Shown piece by piece: positions 18,401-26,360 of a DNA stretch of 64,000 bases. Source of the DNA: Parvularculaceae bacterium (GTDB lineage Bacteria > Pseudomonadota > Alphaproteobacteria > Caulobacterales > Parvularculaceae); contig JANQSJ010000010.1 in NCBI GenBank assembly GCA_028284065.1, positions 372,001 through 436,000 on the forward strand, in the 5' to 3' direction. Under the pieces are notes generated by a model, which was given only the letters and a program-made list of their open reading frames with translations, was not told where the DNA came from and did no database searches. Each line of letters starts with the position of its first letter. Position 1 is the stretch's first letter. The position numbers were made by a program, and so were the translations under genes.

Positions 18401-19063
18401 TTACACCTGTCCGCAGGGCCGCGCCAAGCCGGCCAGGGTTGCATCAGGGCGCGCCTGATCGCCCGATGCGTCCGTCCGTTCGGCGAAATCGGCGGCGGTG
18501 ATCGCGTAGAGGCAGTGATCCCGCCAGGCCCCATTGATGAACAGATAGTCGCGCGCCAGGCCCTCCTCGCGAAAGCCGGCGCCCGCGAGCACCCGACGCG
18601 AGGCGAGATTGGCCGGCTGACACGCCGCCTCCACGCGGTTGAGGCCCATGCTCTCAAAGGCGTGGCGCAGCGCCGCGTCGACCGCGTCCCGCGCGTATCC
18701 CCGGCGCAGATAGTCAGCGCCGATCCAGTAGCCAATCTGGGCGGAGAGAGACGCCTGATAGCGGATGGACGACAGGGTGACGCCGCCGATAAGCGCCGCA
18801 TCAGCCTGGCGGAACGCGAACAGCGCCAGCGTCGCGCCCGACCGCCGCCGCCGAGCCTGGGCCTTGAGGCGCGCGCGCACCACGTCCGGGGTCGCGTCCT
18901 CCGGCCGCCAATCCGGCTCCCAACGGGTCAGGTGCGCGCGGCTGCGCTCGCGAAGGTCAAGCCAGTCGACCGCGTCCTTCGGCTCGCCGGGCCGCAGATA
19001 GACGGCCCCGCTTTCAATTGCGGCCGCCGTTCGCTCGGCCCTAACAAAGTCAATCCCCAGCAC
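18401..19063 (-). CDS. GNAT N-acetyltransferase, RimJ-like
   Basis: A 220-residue acetyltransferase. VYLRPGEPKDAVDWLDLRERS and the following LTRWEPDW match the RimJ/RimL branch. IGYWIGADYLRRGYARDAVDAAL contains the acetyl-CoA pyrophosphate loop, and LNRVEAACQPANLASRRVLAGAGF is the typical C-terminal motif. It probably acetylates the N-terminus of a protein, possibly a ribosomal protein. The start is GTG at 19063 with no strong ribosome site; the conserved domain begins about 20 residues in. Confidence 0.88.
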   Translation of the reverse strand: MLGIDFVRAERTAAAIESGAVYLRPGEPKDAVDWLDLRERSRAHLTRWEPDWRPEDATPDVVRARLKAQARRRRSGATLALFAFRQADAALIGGVTLSSIRYQASLSAQIGYWIGADYLRRGYARDAVDAALRHAFESMGLNRVEAACQPANLASRRVLAGAGFREEGLARDYLFINGAWRDHCLYAITAADFAERTDASGDQARPDATLAGLARPCGQV

Positions 19064-19188
19064 GCTCGCGGCCCATTACTCTCGCCCTTGCGGCAACCCT
19101 GACGCCCGCGGCAAGCCTCCCGCGTCCTCGGGCCTTCGTCAACTCCGACCCTGGACCGCATGGGGACCTCGACGCAACAATCGCCGGC

Positions 19189-20475
19189 TCAAAGCGCGGC
19201 CCGCTCAATCGCCGTCCGCGCTTTTCCGCGCAGCCCGCCAACGGCGCAGACGGCGACGGGTCCCCGCGCGGCCGCTTCCGCCGCGGATGTGACGTCCTCG
19301 ACGCTCGCCGCGTCGATCATGGCTTCAATGTCCGCGGGAGCGATTGGCCGGCCATGGGTCAGGGTTCGCGAGGCGGCCGCCTCCAGGCGCCCCATGGGCT
19401 GCTCAAGCGCCATTAGCGCGCCTGCGCGGAGCGCCGCCCTCGCCCGCGCGAGATCCTGCGGCGCCACTCCCGTCGCAAGTCTGGCGAGTTCGTCGCGCAC
19501 CGCCGCCACAAGATCGCCGGCTTCGCCCGCCTCGACGCCGGCGTAAACGACAAGCGCCCCGATGTCGGAATAGCAGTCCGCGCCCGCGTCGATCGTGTAG
19601 GCGAGGCCCCTGCGCTCGCGAAGTTCCTGAAACAAGACCGACGCCATGCCGCCGCCGAATATTTCCGCAAGGAGCCGCCCGCCGATCTCTTTGTCGCCCT
19701 CTGCGCCGCCCCTCGTTGCGCCGGCGCCCTGGAAGGCGATGGCCACATGCGCCTGCTCGGAGGGCGCGTCGATCAGCTTCAGGCCGCCCGCGAAACGCGC
19801 CTCGCCCCGCGCGCGACGCGCCCCCTCGCGGACCGGGGCGGCGGCGAAGAGCTCCTCGGCCTGCCGAAACGCCGCCGGCGCGTCAATGCCGCCGGCAATC
19901 GCCACGATAAGCCCATCGGCTCGGTACATGTCCTCGTGAAACGCGCGAAGTCGTTCGGTCGTCTGCATCCGGACGACCTCGCGAGGGCCGAGGATCGACC
20001 GGCCGAGCCCGCACCCCGCAAACGCGACTTGCTGGAGGCCGTCGCAGGCGCAGTCTTCCGGATTGTCGGCGGCCTCGCCGATTTCTTGCAGCACGACATT
20101 GCGCTCAACCGCGAGATCGGCCGGCTCAAACCGCGGGCGCAGCGCGACGTCGCGAAGCGTCTGAAGGCCGAGCCGCAGGTCCTCGCTCAGGCAACGGACG
20201 AAATAGGACGTGCGTTCATAAGTGGTCTCGGCGTTGATCCAGCCGCCGACGCCCTCGATCGCCTCGACGATCTCCCGCGCCGACCGCTCGCCCGCCCCCT
20301 TGAACGCCATGTGCTCGATAAGGTGCGCCGCCCCGCCCTCATCGGGACGCTCATCCCGCGCGCCAGCGTCGACCCACACCGCGCACGCCGCCGACTTGAA
20401 GTCCGGCATCGGGTCGACAATGACCCGCACGCCGTTCGGGAGGGTTCGAAACTGCGGGCCGCCTGGCGCGATCAT
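19189..20475 (-). CDS. M16 family zinc metallopeptidase (processing-peptidase-like)
   Basis: A 428-residue protein with the inverted zinc motif HLIEH at residues 51-55, the downstream glutamate in LAVERNVVLQEI, and a second M16 domain with RRGLAYTIDAGADCYSD. Size and layout match the single-chain bacterial homologues of mitochondrial processing peptidase. It degrades peptides. Its ATG overlaps the threonine synthase stop (ATGA), so it is translated from the same message. A thrC-M16 pair is a common alphaproteobacterial arrangement. Confidence 0.92.
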   Translation of the reverse strand: MIAPGGPQFRTLPNGVRVIVDPMPDFKSAACAVWVDAGARDERPDEGGAAHLIEHMAFKGAGERSAREIVEAIEGVGGWINAETTYERTSYFVRCLSEDLRLGLQTLRDVALRPRFEPADLAVERNVVLQEIGEAADNPEDCACDGLQQVAFAGCGLGRSILGPREVVRMQTTERLRAFHEDMYRADGLIVAIAGGIDAPAAFRQAEELFAAAPVREGARRARGEARFAGGLKLIDAPSEQAHVAIAFQGAGATRGGAEGDKEIGGRLLAEIFGGGMASVLFQELRERRGLAYTIDAGADCYSDIGALVVYAGVEAGEAGDLVAAVRDELARLATGVAPQDLARARAALRAGALMALEQPMGRLEAAASRTLTHGRPIAPADIEAMIDAASVEDVTSAAEAAARGPVAVCAVGGLRGKARTAIERAAL

Positions 20476-21881
20476 CCGGCCGCGCCCGCGACGATCGCCT
20501 CGCGCACGGCGGCCGCGCGCGCAGGGAGAACGTCAAGCCGCTCCTCGCGGTCGAAAAGGTCCGCATACCGCTGCGGCAGCGCAGGAATCGCGCCGCTCGC
20601 GCGGGTGACGGCGTCCGGAAACTTCGCCGGGTGCGCAGTCGACAACGTCACGATGGGTTCGGACAAGGCGCCTTCCGCGGCTAACTGATCGGCGGCCGCA
20701 AGGCCGATCGCCGTGTGCGGATCGACGAGATAGCCGTCCGCCTCGTTGACGTCCCGTATCTTGGCGGCCGCCGCGGCGTCGTCGGCGCGCGCCGAAACGA
20801 AATCCTCCCGAATGCGCGCCAGCGCCTCATCCGGGATTTCAAGACGGCCATCGCGCGCGAACGCCGCCATCATATCGGCGAGCGCCCCGGCGTCGCGATC
20901 CATCGCCTCAAACAGGAGCCGCTCGAAATTGGAGGCGACCTGAATGTCCATCGATGGCGCTTCGGTGCGCGCGACGCCCGCCGGCTCATAAAGCCCCGTG
21001 GAGATCGCCCGGTGCACGATGTCATTCTCATTGACGGCGACGCCGAGCCGCGCGACCGGGAGTCCCATCCGCTTCGCCGCATAGCCGGCGAAGACGTCGC
21101 CGAAATTGCCGGTGGGCACGACATAGGAAGCGGCGACGTCCGGCGCGCCGAGCCGCGCGCCCGCCGTGAAATAATACGTCGTCTGAATGGCGAGCCGGAC
21201 CCAGTTGATCGAGTTGACGCCGCCGAGATCGCGCACACGGGCGAGGTCAGGGTCGACGAACAGCTCTTTGACGATGCGCTGGCAATCGTCGAAGTCGCCT
21301 TCGATGGCGAAGTTGCGGATGTTCGACGCCTCGCGGGTCGTCATAATGCGGCGCTGAACCTCGGAAATCCGGCCCGCGGGATGCAGCACGACGACGTCGA
21401 CGCCGGGCGCGTCCGCAAACGCCGCGATCGCCGCGCCGCCGGTGTCGCCGGACGTCGCCGCGAGGATCGTCTTCCGCCGCGACGCGCCCTCCAGCGCCCA
21501 CGGATAAAGCGGCGCCAGCGCCTGCATCGCCACGTCCTTGAAGGCGAGCGTCGGCCCATGAAAAAGTTCGAGCACGTACCGCCCGGGCGCAAGCTCGCGT
21601 AAGGGCGCGACCTCGTCATGGTCAAAGCCGGCGAACGCCTCGCGCATCGCGTCTTCGATGAAGCTCACGTCCGGCCCGCCGCCGCCGACTTCAGCGAAAG
21701 CGGCAAGCGCGCGCGCGGCGACGCTGGCGAACGGCTCGTCGGCGGCCGCGCGGATCTCATCTGGCGAAAACTGCGGCCAGCGGCTCGGCATGTAGAGACC
21801 GCCGTCGGGCGCAAGGCCGCTTGTCACGGCGGCGCGAAAATCTATGGGCTGAGCGCGCCCGCGCGTTGAGATAAAAGGCAT
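20472..21881 (-). CDS. thrC: Threonine synthase (thrC-type 1)
   Basis: A 469-residue PLP enzyme that converts O-phosphohomoserine to threonine. The N-terminal MPFISTRGRAQPIDFRAAV and GLYMPSRWP, the PLP lysine in HGPTLAFKDVAMQ, the phosphate-binding ATSGDTGGAA, and GGVNSINWVRL all match the yeast/E. coli branch of ThrC. The start at 21881 is set by this N-terminus; no strong ribosome site is seen, and the upstream paraoxonase-like gene ends only 11 bases away. It is coupled to the M16 peptidase gene. A second, unrelated-looking threonine synthase lies at 26357-27610. Confidence 0.94.
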   Translation of the reverse strand: MPFISTRGRAQPIDFRAAVTSGLAPDGGLYMPSRWPQFSPDEIRAAADEPFASVAARALAAFAEVGGGGPDVSFIEDAMREAFAGFDHDEVAPLRELAPGRYVLELFHGPTLAFKDVAMQALAPLYPWALEGASRRKTILAATSGDTGGAAIAAFADAPGVDVVVLHPAGRISEVQRRIMTTREASNIRNFAIEGDFDDCQRIVKELFVDPDLARVRDLGGVNSINWVRLAIQTTYYFTAGARLGAPDVAASYVVPTGNFGDVFAGYAAKRMGLPVARLGVAVNENDIVHRAISTGLYEPAGVARTEAPSMDIQVASNFERLLFEAMDRDAGALADMMAAFARDGRLEIPDEALARIREDFVSARADDAAAAAKIRDVNEADGYLVDPHTAIGLAAADQLAAEGALSEPIVTLSTAHPAKFPDAVTRASGAIPALPQRYADLFDREERLDVLPARAAAVREAIVAGAAG

Positions 21882-21892
21882 AGAAGACCCGT

Positions 21893-22942
21893 TTACGACG
21901 CGGGCGCGCAAATGAGAAACCGATCGTCCGCGAGCGCGCCGATATAGAGCGACTGCCCGAGAAAATCGGCGGCCGTGGCGGCGGACAACGCCTCGCCGTC
22001 GGACTGGAACACGGTTTCGAACTCCGGCGGCGCATGCGCGCCCCAATAGGGATCGGTCGAGCGCAGCACCATGGAAGGCGACGTCGCCCCGGCGGTCTGG
22101 CGATGAAGCGCGATTGACAGCGGCTTCGGATTGGCCGCGACCAGCAGGCTCCCGTCCGCCGCGACGTTCAAATTGTCGCCAGCGCCGGGAATGGGCGTCA
22201 CGGCGGCGAGCGTCAGGAGGCCGGCGTCGGGGTCGCGCTTATAGACGCGGATCGCCATGCCTGAGCTTTCGGCAACGACGAGCGAACGCTTGTCGCGGCT
22301 GAGCCCGATGCCATTAGCGAACCGCAGGCCCTCATCCGCAACCGACCAGGCGACGCCATTGAAGTGGAAGACCCGTCCGGCGCGCGCGCGGCCGATAAAC
22401 TGAAGCCGCCCCAAGAGCGAGGCGCGGCCTGCGGAGGCGTCATTTGTGACGTAGAAATCGCGCGGGCCGACCGCGACAAGGTCATTCGGGCTTGTGAGGC
22501 GGCGCTCCGCAAACGTCTCCAGGTGGACAAGATCGCCATTTTCGGCGACGTCGAAGACTTCGATGCTCTTGGCGGCGTCATTGACCACAAAAAGCCGGTT
22601 GTCGGTCTCGCCCTCGAAGTAAAAGACGCCCACTGGCTGAAACGCCGCCGGAACGCCGCCGGTGCGGTCCCGCCAGCCGTCGGAGGAAAGCGGGTCGTCT
22701 ATGTCGATGACGTGGATCGAGCCCCGCGCGCGCCTGCCGGCGCGCTTGTCGAAAGACGAGACAAAGAGTCTGCGGCCGGCCGGGTCGAGCTGCAGATCCT
22801 CCGGCCCAGCGATCCCGGTCACCGGCGAGCAGCGGCCGATCCTGTCCGGCCCGATGTCGGCGAAATGATTGAGGCCCTTTAGCGCCGCAACTGTCGCCAT
22901 CGCGATCGCCGCCGCCACAACCGTCGCCAGCTTCAACAGCAC
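21893..22942 (-). CDS. Paraoxonase/arylesterase-like beta-propeller
   Basis: A 349-residue protein with an N-terminal membrane anchor or uncleaved signal (LLKLATVVAAAIAMATVAAL). It is followed by repeated beta-propeller blades: GPEDLQLDPAGRRLFVSS, SPNDLVAVGPRDFYVTND and NGIGLSRDKRSLVVAES. The NDxVAVGPxxFYxTND pattern closely matches the calcium-binding region of serum paraoxonases. A lactonase or arylesterase is expected, active in the periplasm or at the membrane surface. The start is GTG at 22942. It leads the operon with thrC and the M16 peptidase. Confidence 0.82.
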   Translation of the reverse strand: MLLKLATVVAAAIAMATVAALKGLNHFADIGPDRIGRCSPVTGIAGPEDLQLDPAGRRLFVSSFDKRAGRRARGSIHVIDIDDPLSSDGWRDRTGGVPAAFQPVGVFYFEGETDNRLFVVNDAAKSIEVFDVAENGDLVHLETFAERRLTSPNDLVAVGPRDFYVTNDASAGRASLLGRLQFIGRARAGRVFHFNGVAWSVADEGLRFANGIGLSRDKRSLVVAESSGMAIRVYKRDPDAGLLTLAAVTPIPGAGDNLNVAADGSLLVAANPKPLSIALHRQTAGATSPSMVLRSTDPYWGAHAPPEFETVFQSDGEALSAATAADFLGQSLYIGALADDRFLICAPAS

Positions 22943-23326
22943 CTGACCACCCAGACCCCTAAAACGAGACCCCTAAAACAGGAGTCGTCCACCACGCCGA
23001 CGCCCCGGGGTCGACCAGATTACAAATCGTTTGCATAAGGCGGACGCCGCGGCAACAGCGCAGGCGAAGGTTAATTCCGGCGGCGGTCGGCGGCGCATCC
23101 GCGGCGTTTGCGGTTTTCGCCGGTTCCGGGTTGCGTTCGCGCCCAGAGACGGGTAATCGCGCGCGATCGTCGCATGCGGAGCGACGCGAAGACGATTGCT
23201 CCGAAAGTTCGACATCGAGTTGGCCAAAGCGCGCCGGAGAATAGCGCACGCCGAAGAAGCGCGAACGCCAAAGAAGAGCGAACGCCGACGTAACGGCGGT
23301 TGAGGATCGACGGTTAAGGATCGAAG
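22943..23326. other. Gene-free gap upstream of rpmE with a duplicated ribosome-site block
   Basis: No credible gene is seen in these 384 bases between the divergent paraoxonase-like gene and rpmE. Just before rpmE a 14-base unit is repeated in tandem: CGGTTGAGGATCGA (23297-23310) and CGGTTAAGGATCGA (23311-23324). Each unit carries a Shine-Dalgarno-like GAGGA or AAGGA; the second is 6 bases from the start codon. Confidence 0.6.
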
Positions 23327-23551
23327 ATGAAGAAAGACATTCATCCGGACTACCACGACATCACGGTCGTCCTCACGAACGGCGACAAGGTGAGCATGCG
23401 CTCGACCTACGGCGAGCCGGGCGCGACCCTTACGCTCGACATTGATCCGTCCACCCATCCAGCCTGGACGGGCGGCCCGGCGAAGGCGCTCGATCGCGGC
23501 CGGGTGTCGAAGTTCAACCAGAAATTCGGGGCTTTCGGCCTCAAGAAATAG
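23327..23551 (+). CDS. rpmE: 50S ribosomal protein bL31
   Basis: A 74-residue protein beginning [20 protein letters not shown] and continuing with [21 protein letters not shown] and [11 protein letters not shown]. The zinc-binding cysteines of the C+ form are absent, so this is the zinc-independent type usual in alphaproteobacteria. It contributes to the 50S central protuberance and inter-subunit bridges. It converges on rcdA with only 12 bases between stops. Confidence 0.96.
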   Translation: MKKDIHPDYHDITVVLTNGDKVSMRSTYGEPGATLTLDIDPSTHPAWTGGPAKALDRGRVSKFNQKFGAFGLKK

Positions 23552-23563
23552 CCGACGGGGAAG

Positions 23564-24082
23564 TTACCCCTCGCCGAAAGCCTCGCGAAGAGAGCGTATC
23601 TGCGCCGCTGCGTCATGCACCTCGGCAAGGATGGCGCTGCGTTCCGCGAAGAGGTCCGCGTCGATGCGGGCGAGTCGCTCATATAGCCCTTCGGCATCGG
23701 CGATCAGCGACAGCAGCGCCTCCGGCAAACCGTCAAGATTGATTTCCTGCGACGCCGCATTGCAGGCGGGCAAGCGGTACTTCGCCTCGCTGGCGGCTTC
23801 TATCTCCATGTCGCCTTCGCGCACCGCCCGCACGACCAAAAGCCATGAGGCAAGCTGCATCAGGTGCGTCGTCACGCGCATCGAGGCGCTCGCGTAAGCG
23901 AGGCTCTCCCTGCGGCCGAGCGCCTTGGCGTCCTCGCGCCCATCGCCGTCGAGATAGGAGGCCGTCTTGTCGACAAGCTCCATGCCGTCTCGAAAGGTGC
24001 GGGCGAAGACTTCGGACCGGGCGAACTCCCGGACCTTTAGTTCCCGGTCCGGCTGCTTGCCGGCGAGCTGCGAGGGCTCCAT
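23564..24082 (-). CDS. rcdA: DUF1465 protein, RcdA-like CtrA-degradation adaptor
   Basis: A 172-residue helical protein matching DUF1465, the family of Caulobacter RcdA. Features are FARSEVFARTFRDGMELVDKTASYLDGDGR, then SLAYASASMRVTTHLMQLASWLL and YERLARIDADLF. In Caulobacter, RcdA links CpdR-primed ClpXP to PopA and hence to CtrA proteolysis at the pole. The same job is inferred here from family membership only. The start at 24082 has GAGG five bases upstream; a longer reading would overlap the divergent oxidoreductase start and lacks support. Confidence 0.85.
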   Translation of the reverse strand: MEPSQLAGKQPDRELKVREFARSEVFARTFRDGMELVDKTASYLDGDGREDAKALGRRESLAYASASMRVTTHLMQLASWLLVVRAVREGDMEIEAASEAKYRLPACNAASQEINLDGLPEALLSLIADAEGLYERLARIDADLFAERSAILAEVHDAAAQIRSLREAFGEG

Positions 24083-24161
24083 GTAAACCTCATTCGATGT
24101 GACCGCCCGGCTGACTCGCAACGCCCATGCCAGCGCCGGTCGACCGATAAGGGGAAACTCC

Positions 24162-25151
24162 ATGTCAGACGGCGAGATGCGCGCAATCGAAATCGCGGCG
24201 CCCGGCGGCCCGGACGCGTTGCGCGAGACGATGCGCCCAACGCCACGGCCCGCGGCCGGAGAGGTCTTGATCCGCGTCGCGGCCGCAGGCGTCAATCGCC
24301 CGGACGTCCTGCAGCGCATGGGGCTTTACCCGCCGCCGCCGGGCGCGAGCGACCTGCCGGGTCTGGAAGTCGCCGGCGACGTCGCCGCAGTCGGCGAAGG
24401 CGTCGACCGCTGGCGCGTCGGCGACGCCGTGTGCGCCCTCCTCCCGGGCGGCGGCTACGCCGAGTTCGCGGTTGCGGACGCCGGCGCCTGTCTGCCGCAG
24501 CCGGCGGGCCTGACGCCTATCGAGGCGGCGGGACTGCCGGAGACCTTTTTCACCGTATGGGCGAACGTGTTCGAGGACGGCGCCCTCAAGGCTGGCGAAA
24601 GACTGCTCGTCCATGGCGGTACGAGCGGCATCGGCGCCTGCGCCATCCGGCTGGCGCGCGCCCGCGGCGCTGAGGTGGTCGCGACCGCCTCCTCGGACGC
24701 CAAACTGCGCGCCATCCGCGACATCGGCGCGACCCACGCCTTTCGATATGACCTCGACGACTGGCCCGACAAAATCTCCGCGATTGGCGGCGTCGATGTC
24801 GTCCTCGATATGGCCGGGGGGGATTTTGTCGCAAAGAACCTCGGCGTCTTGAGGCCAGGCGGGCGCCACGTCTCGATCGCGTTCCAGCGCGGCGCAGAGG
24901 CGACGGTGAACGTCATGCAGATCATGCGCAACCGCCTGCGGCTCTCGGGGTCGACGATGAAAGCGCGTCCGCCGGCGGAAAAAGCGCGCATCGCCCGCGC
25001 GCTTGAGGCCGACGTCTGGCCGCTGTTCGCGTCCGGCGCGCTGAAGGCCGATGTGGACGGGACGTTTCCGCTCCACGCGGCCGCCAAGGCCCACGCGCGC
25101 ATGGAGGCCGGCGCGCATGTGGGCAAGATCATCCTGTCCGTAGATAGATAA
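24162..25151 (+). CDS. NAD(P)H quinone oxidoreductase, PIG3/zeta-crystallin type
   Basis: A 329-residue medium-chain dehydrogenase/reductase. The GroES-like half has IRVAAAGVNRPDVLQRMGLYPPPPG and LPGLEVAGDVAAVG, typical of the PIG3 quinone reductase group. The Rossmann half has LLVHGGTSGIGACAIRLARARGAEVVATA. No zinc-binding cysteine lobe is present. It probably reduces quinones or reactive carbonyls with NADPH. A GGGGAAA site supports the start at 24162. A hairpin CGGCCAT-CAA-ATGGCCG at 25152-25168 directly follows the stop but lacks a T tract. Confidence 0.9.
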   Translation: MSDGEMRAIEIAAPGGPDALRETMRPTPRPAAGEVLIRVAAAGVNRPDVLQRMGLYPPPPGASDLPGLEVAGDVAAVGEGVDRWRVGDAVCALLPGGGYAEFAVADAGACLPQPAGLTPIEAAGLPETFFTVWANVFEDGALKAGERLLVHGGTSGIGACAIRLARARGAEVVATASSDAKLRAIRDIGATHAFRYDLDDWPDKISAIGGVDVVLDMAGGDFVAKNLGVLRPGGRHVSIAFQRGAEATVNVMQIMRNRLRLSGSTMKARPPAEKARIARALEADVWPLFASGALKADVDGTFPLHAAAKAHARMEAGAHVGKIILSVDR

Positions 25152-25422
25152 CGGCCATCAAATGGCCGCTATCGCGGGTCGGCCGGGCGGCGGACGGCTT
25201 GGCGGCGGGCCCGCGAGTCGCTATATCCCTGCCAAGTGAACCGCCGCGTTCCCTGACCTCTTTCCTTTTACATGGCGAGACAAAGGACGCGACCGGGCCC
25301 CTCCAGAAACGGTTGGGCGCCCGGTTAGGCGCGGCGGGATTCGCCGCCCCTGTCGCGGCTCTATGACTGTTAGCGGGCGCGCCCAAGGCTTTGCGGCGGC
25401 GCCCGAGGAAGGGAGAAACCGC

Positions 25423-26145
25423 ATGGCCGACACGCCGCTGATGCCGATCGCCACGGCCGTCTGGCTGATTGACAACACCTCGCTCACATTCGAGCAGATC
25501 GCCGACTTCTGCGGCCTGCACACCCTTCGGGTGAAAGGGATCGCCGACGGGGACGTCGATATCGGCGTGCGCGGGATCGACCCGATCAGCAACCATCAGC
25601 TGACGCGCGAAGAAATCGACAAGGCGCAAAGCGACCCGGACTATCGGATGAAGCTGTCGCGCCCGAAAACCGTCGTCGCCACGAAAACGAAAAAGGCGCC
25701 GCGCTACACGCCCGTCTCAAAAAGGCAAAGCCGTCCGGACGCGATCGCCTGGATCGTGCGCAATCATCCGGAAGTCTCGGACGGGCAAATCGGCAAGCTT
25801 CTTGGCACCACGAAGCCGACAATCCAGTCGGTGCGCGACCGGACCCACTGGAACTCTTCCAACATCACGCCCCAGGATCCCGTCAGCCTCGGCCTGTGCT
25901 CTCAAATGGAGCTTGACGCCGTCGTCAAGAAAGCGGCCGCGAAAGCCGCCAAGGCGCAGCCCGCCGACGCAAGTCCGACGCTGAAGCCCGCGACCGACGG
26001 CGACGCGCCGGCCCCTGCGCCAGCCGCCGCTCCGGCGGCGGAAGAGCCGCCCGCGAAAGAGGAAGAAGAAGAGCTCGACGCGGACAAGGTCTTCGCAAAG
26101 CTCGGCGGCGGCTCAACCGGCGACGGCGAAAGCACGCCTCACTAG
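25423..26145 (+). CDS. trcR: DUF1013 protein, cell-cycle regulator TrcR
   Basis: A 240-residue protein of the alphaproteobacterial DUF1013/TrcR family. PIATAVWLIDNTSLTFEQIADFCGLH and LRVKGIADGDVDIGVRGIDPI form a helix-turn-helix-like start. SRPDAIAWIVRNHPEVSDGQIGKLLGTTK and THWNSSNITPQDPVSLGLCSQ form a second one. The tail is Ala/Pro/Glu-rich and ends LDADKVFAKLGG. It is thought to act in cell-cycle transcription. GGGAG supports the start. The TAG stop lies within the first bases (CTAGAGC) of repeat copy C, so the repeat has set the C-terminus. Confidence 0.9.
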   Translation: MADTPLMPIATAVWLIDNTSLTFEQIADFCGLHTLRVKGIADGDVDIGVRGIDPISNHQLTREEIDKAQSDPDYRMKLSRPKTVVATKTKKAPRYTPVSKRQSRPDAIAWIVRNHPEVSDGQIGKLLGTTKPTIQSVRDRTHWNSSNITPQDPVSLGLCSQMELDAVVKKAAAKAAKAQPADASPTLKPATDGDAPAPAPAAAPAAEEPPAKEEEEELDADKVFAKLGGGSTGDGESTPH

Positions 26146-26247
26146 AGCCTTCTGCGTTCAGATTGAGTCACCCAGAAGGCTCCAAGTTATTGATTTCGCG
26201 TCGGGCGACGTCAAACCTGTGATCCACTTTGACTGCCCGACGATCTA
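26142..26247 (+). repeat. Palindromic dispersed element, copy C
   Basis: It starts CTAGAGC at 26142, whose TAG is the trcR stop. The arms GAGCCTTCTG (26145-26154) and CAGAAGGCTC (26173-26182) pair perfectly, though their sequence differs from every other copy. The spacer CGTTCAGATTGAGTCACC resembles the TTCAATCGGAATCGG spacer of copies D and E. It ends at GATCTA (26242-26247), ten bases before copy D begins. Confidence 0.7.
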
Positions 26248-26256
26248 AAGGAAACT

Positions 26257-26360
26257 CTAAAGCGTCGTCGCTTCAATCGGAATCGGGACGACGCTTTGAG
26301 TATTTTTTTGCGCGTTTCCGAACGGCCAACCGCGCGCACCTGGCCCCGAAAACGGCTTAA
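26257..26360 (+). repeat. Palindromic dispersed element, copy D
   Basis: The arms AAAGCGTCGTC (26259-26269) and GACGACGCTTT (26287-26297) enclose the spacer GCTTCAATCGGAATCGG. A T-rich stretch, GCGCGTTTCCGAACGGCC and a GCTTAA end follow. The terminal TTA at 26357-26359 is the minus-strand TAA stop of the second threonine synthase. It is nearly identical to copy E but inverted relative to it. Confidence 0.85.

Noticed and set aside
22959-23249. 96-codon minus-strand frame upstream of the paraoxonase-like gene
   Set aside because: No ribosome site, no similarity, and composition typical of chance frames in GC-rich intergenic DNA.
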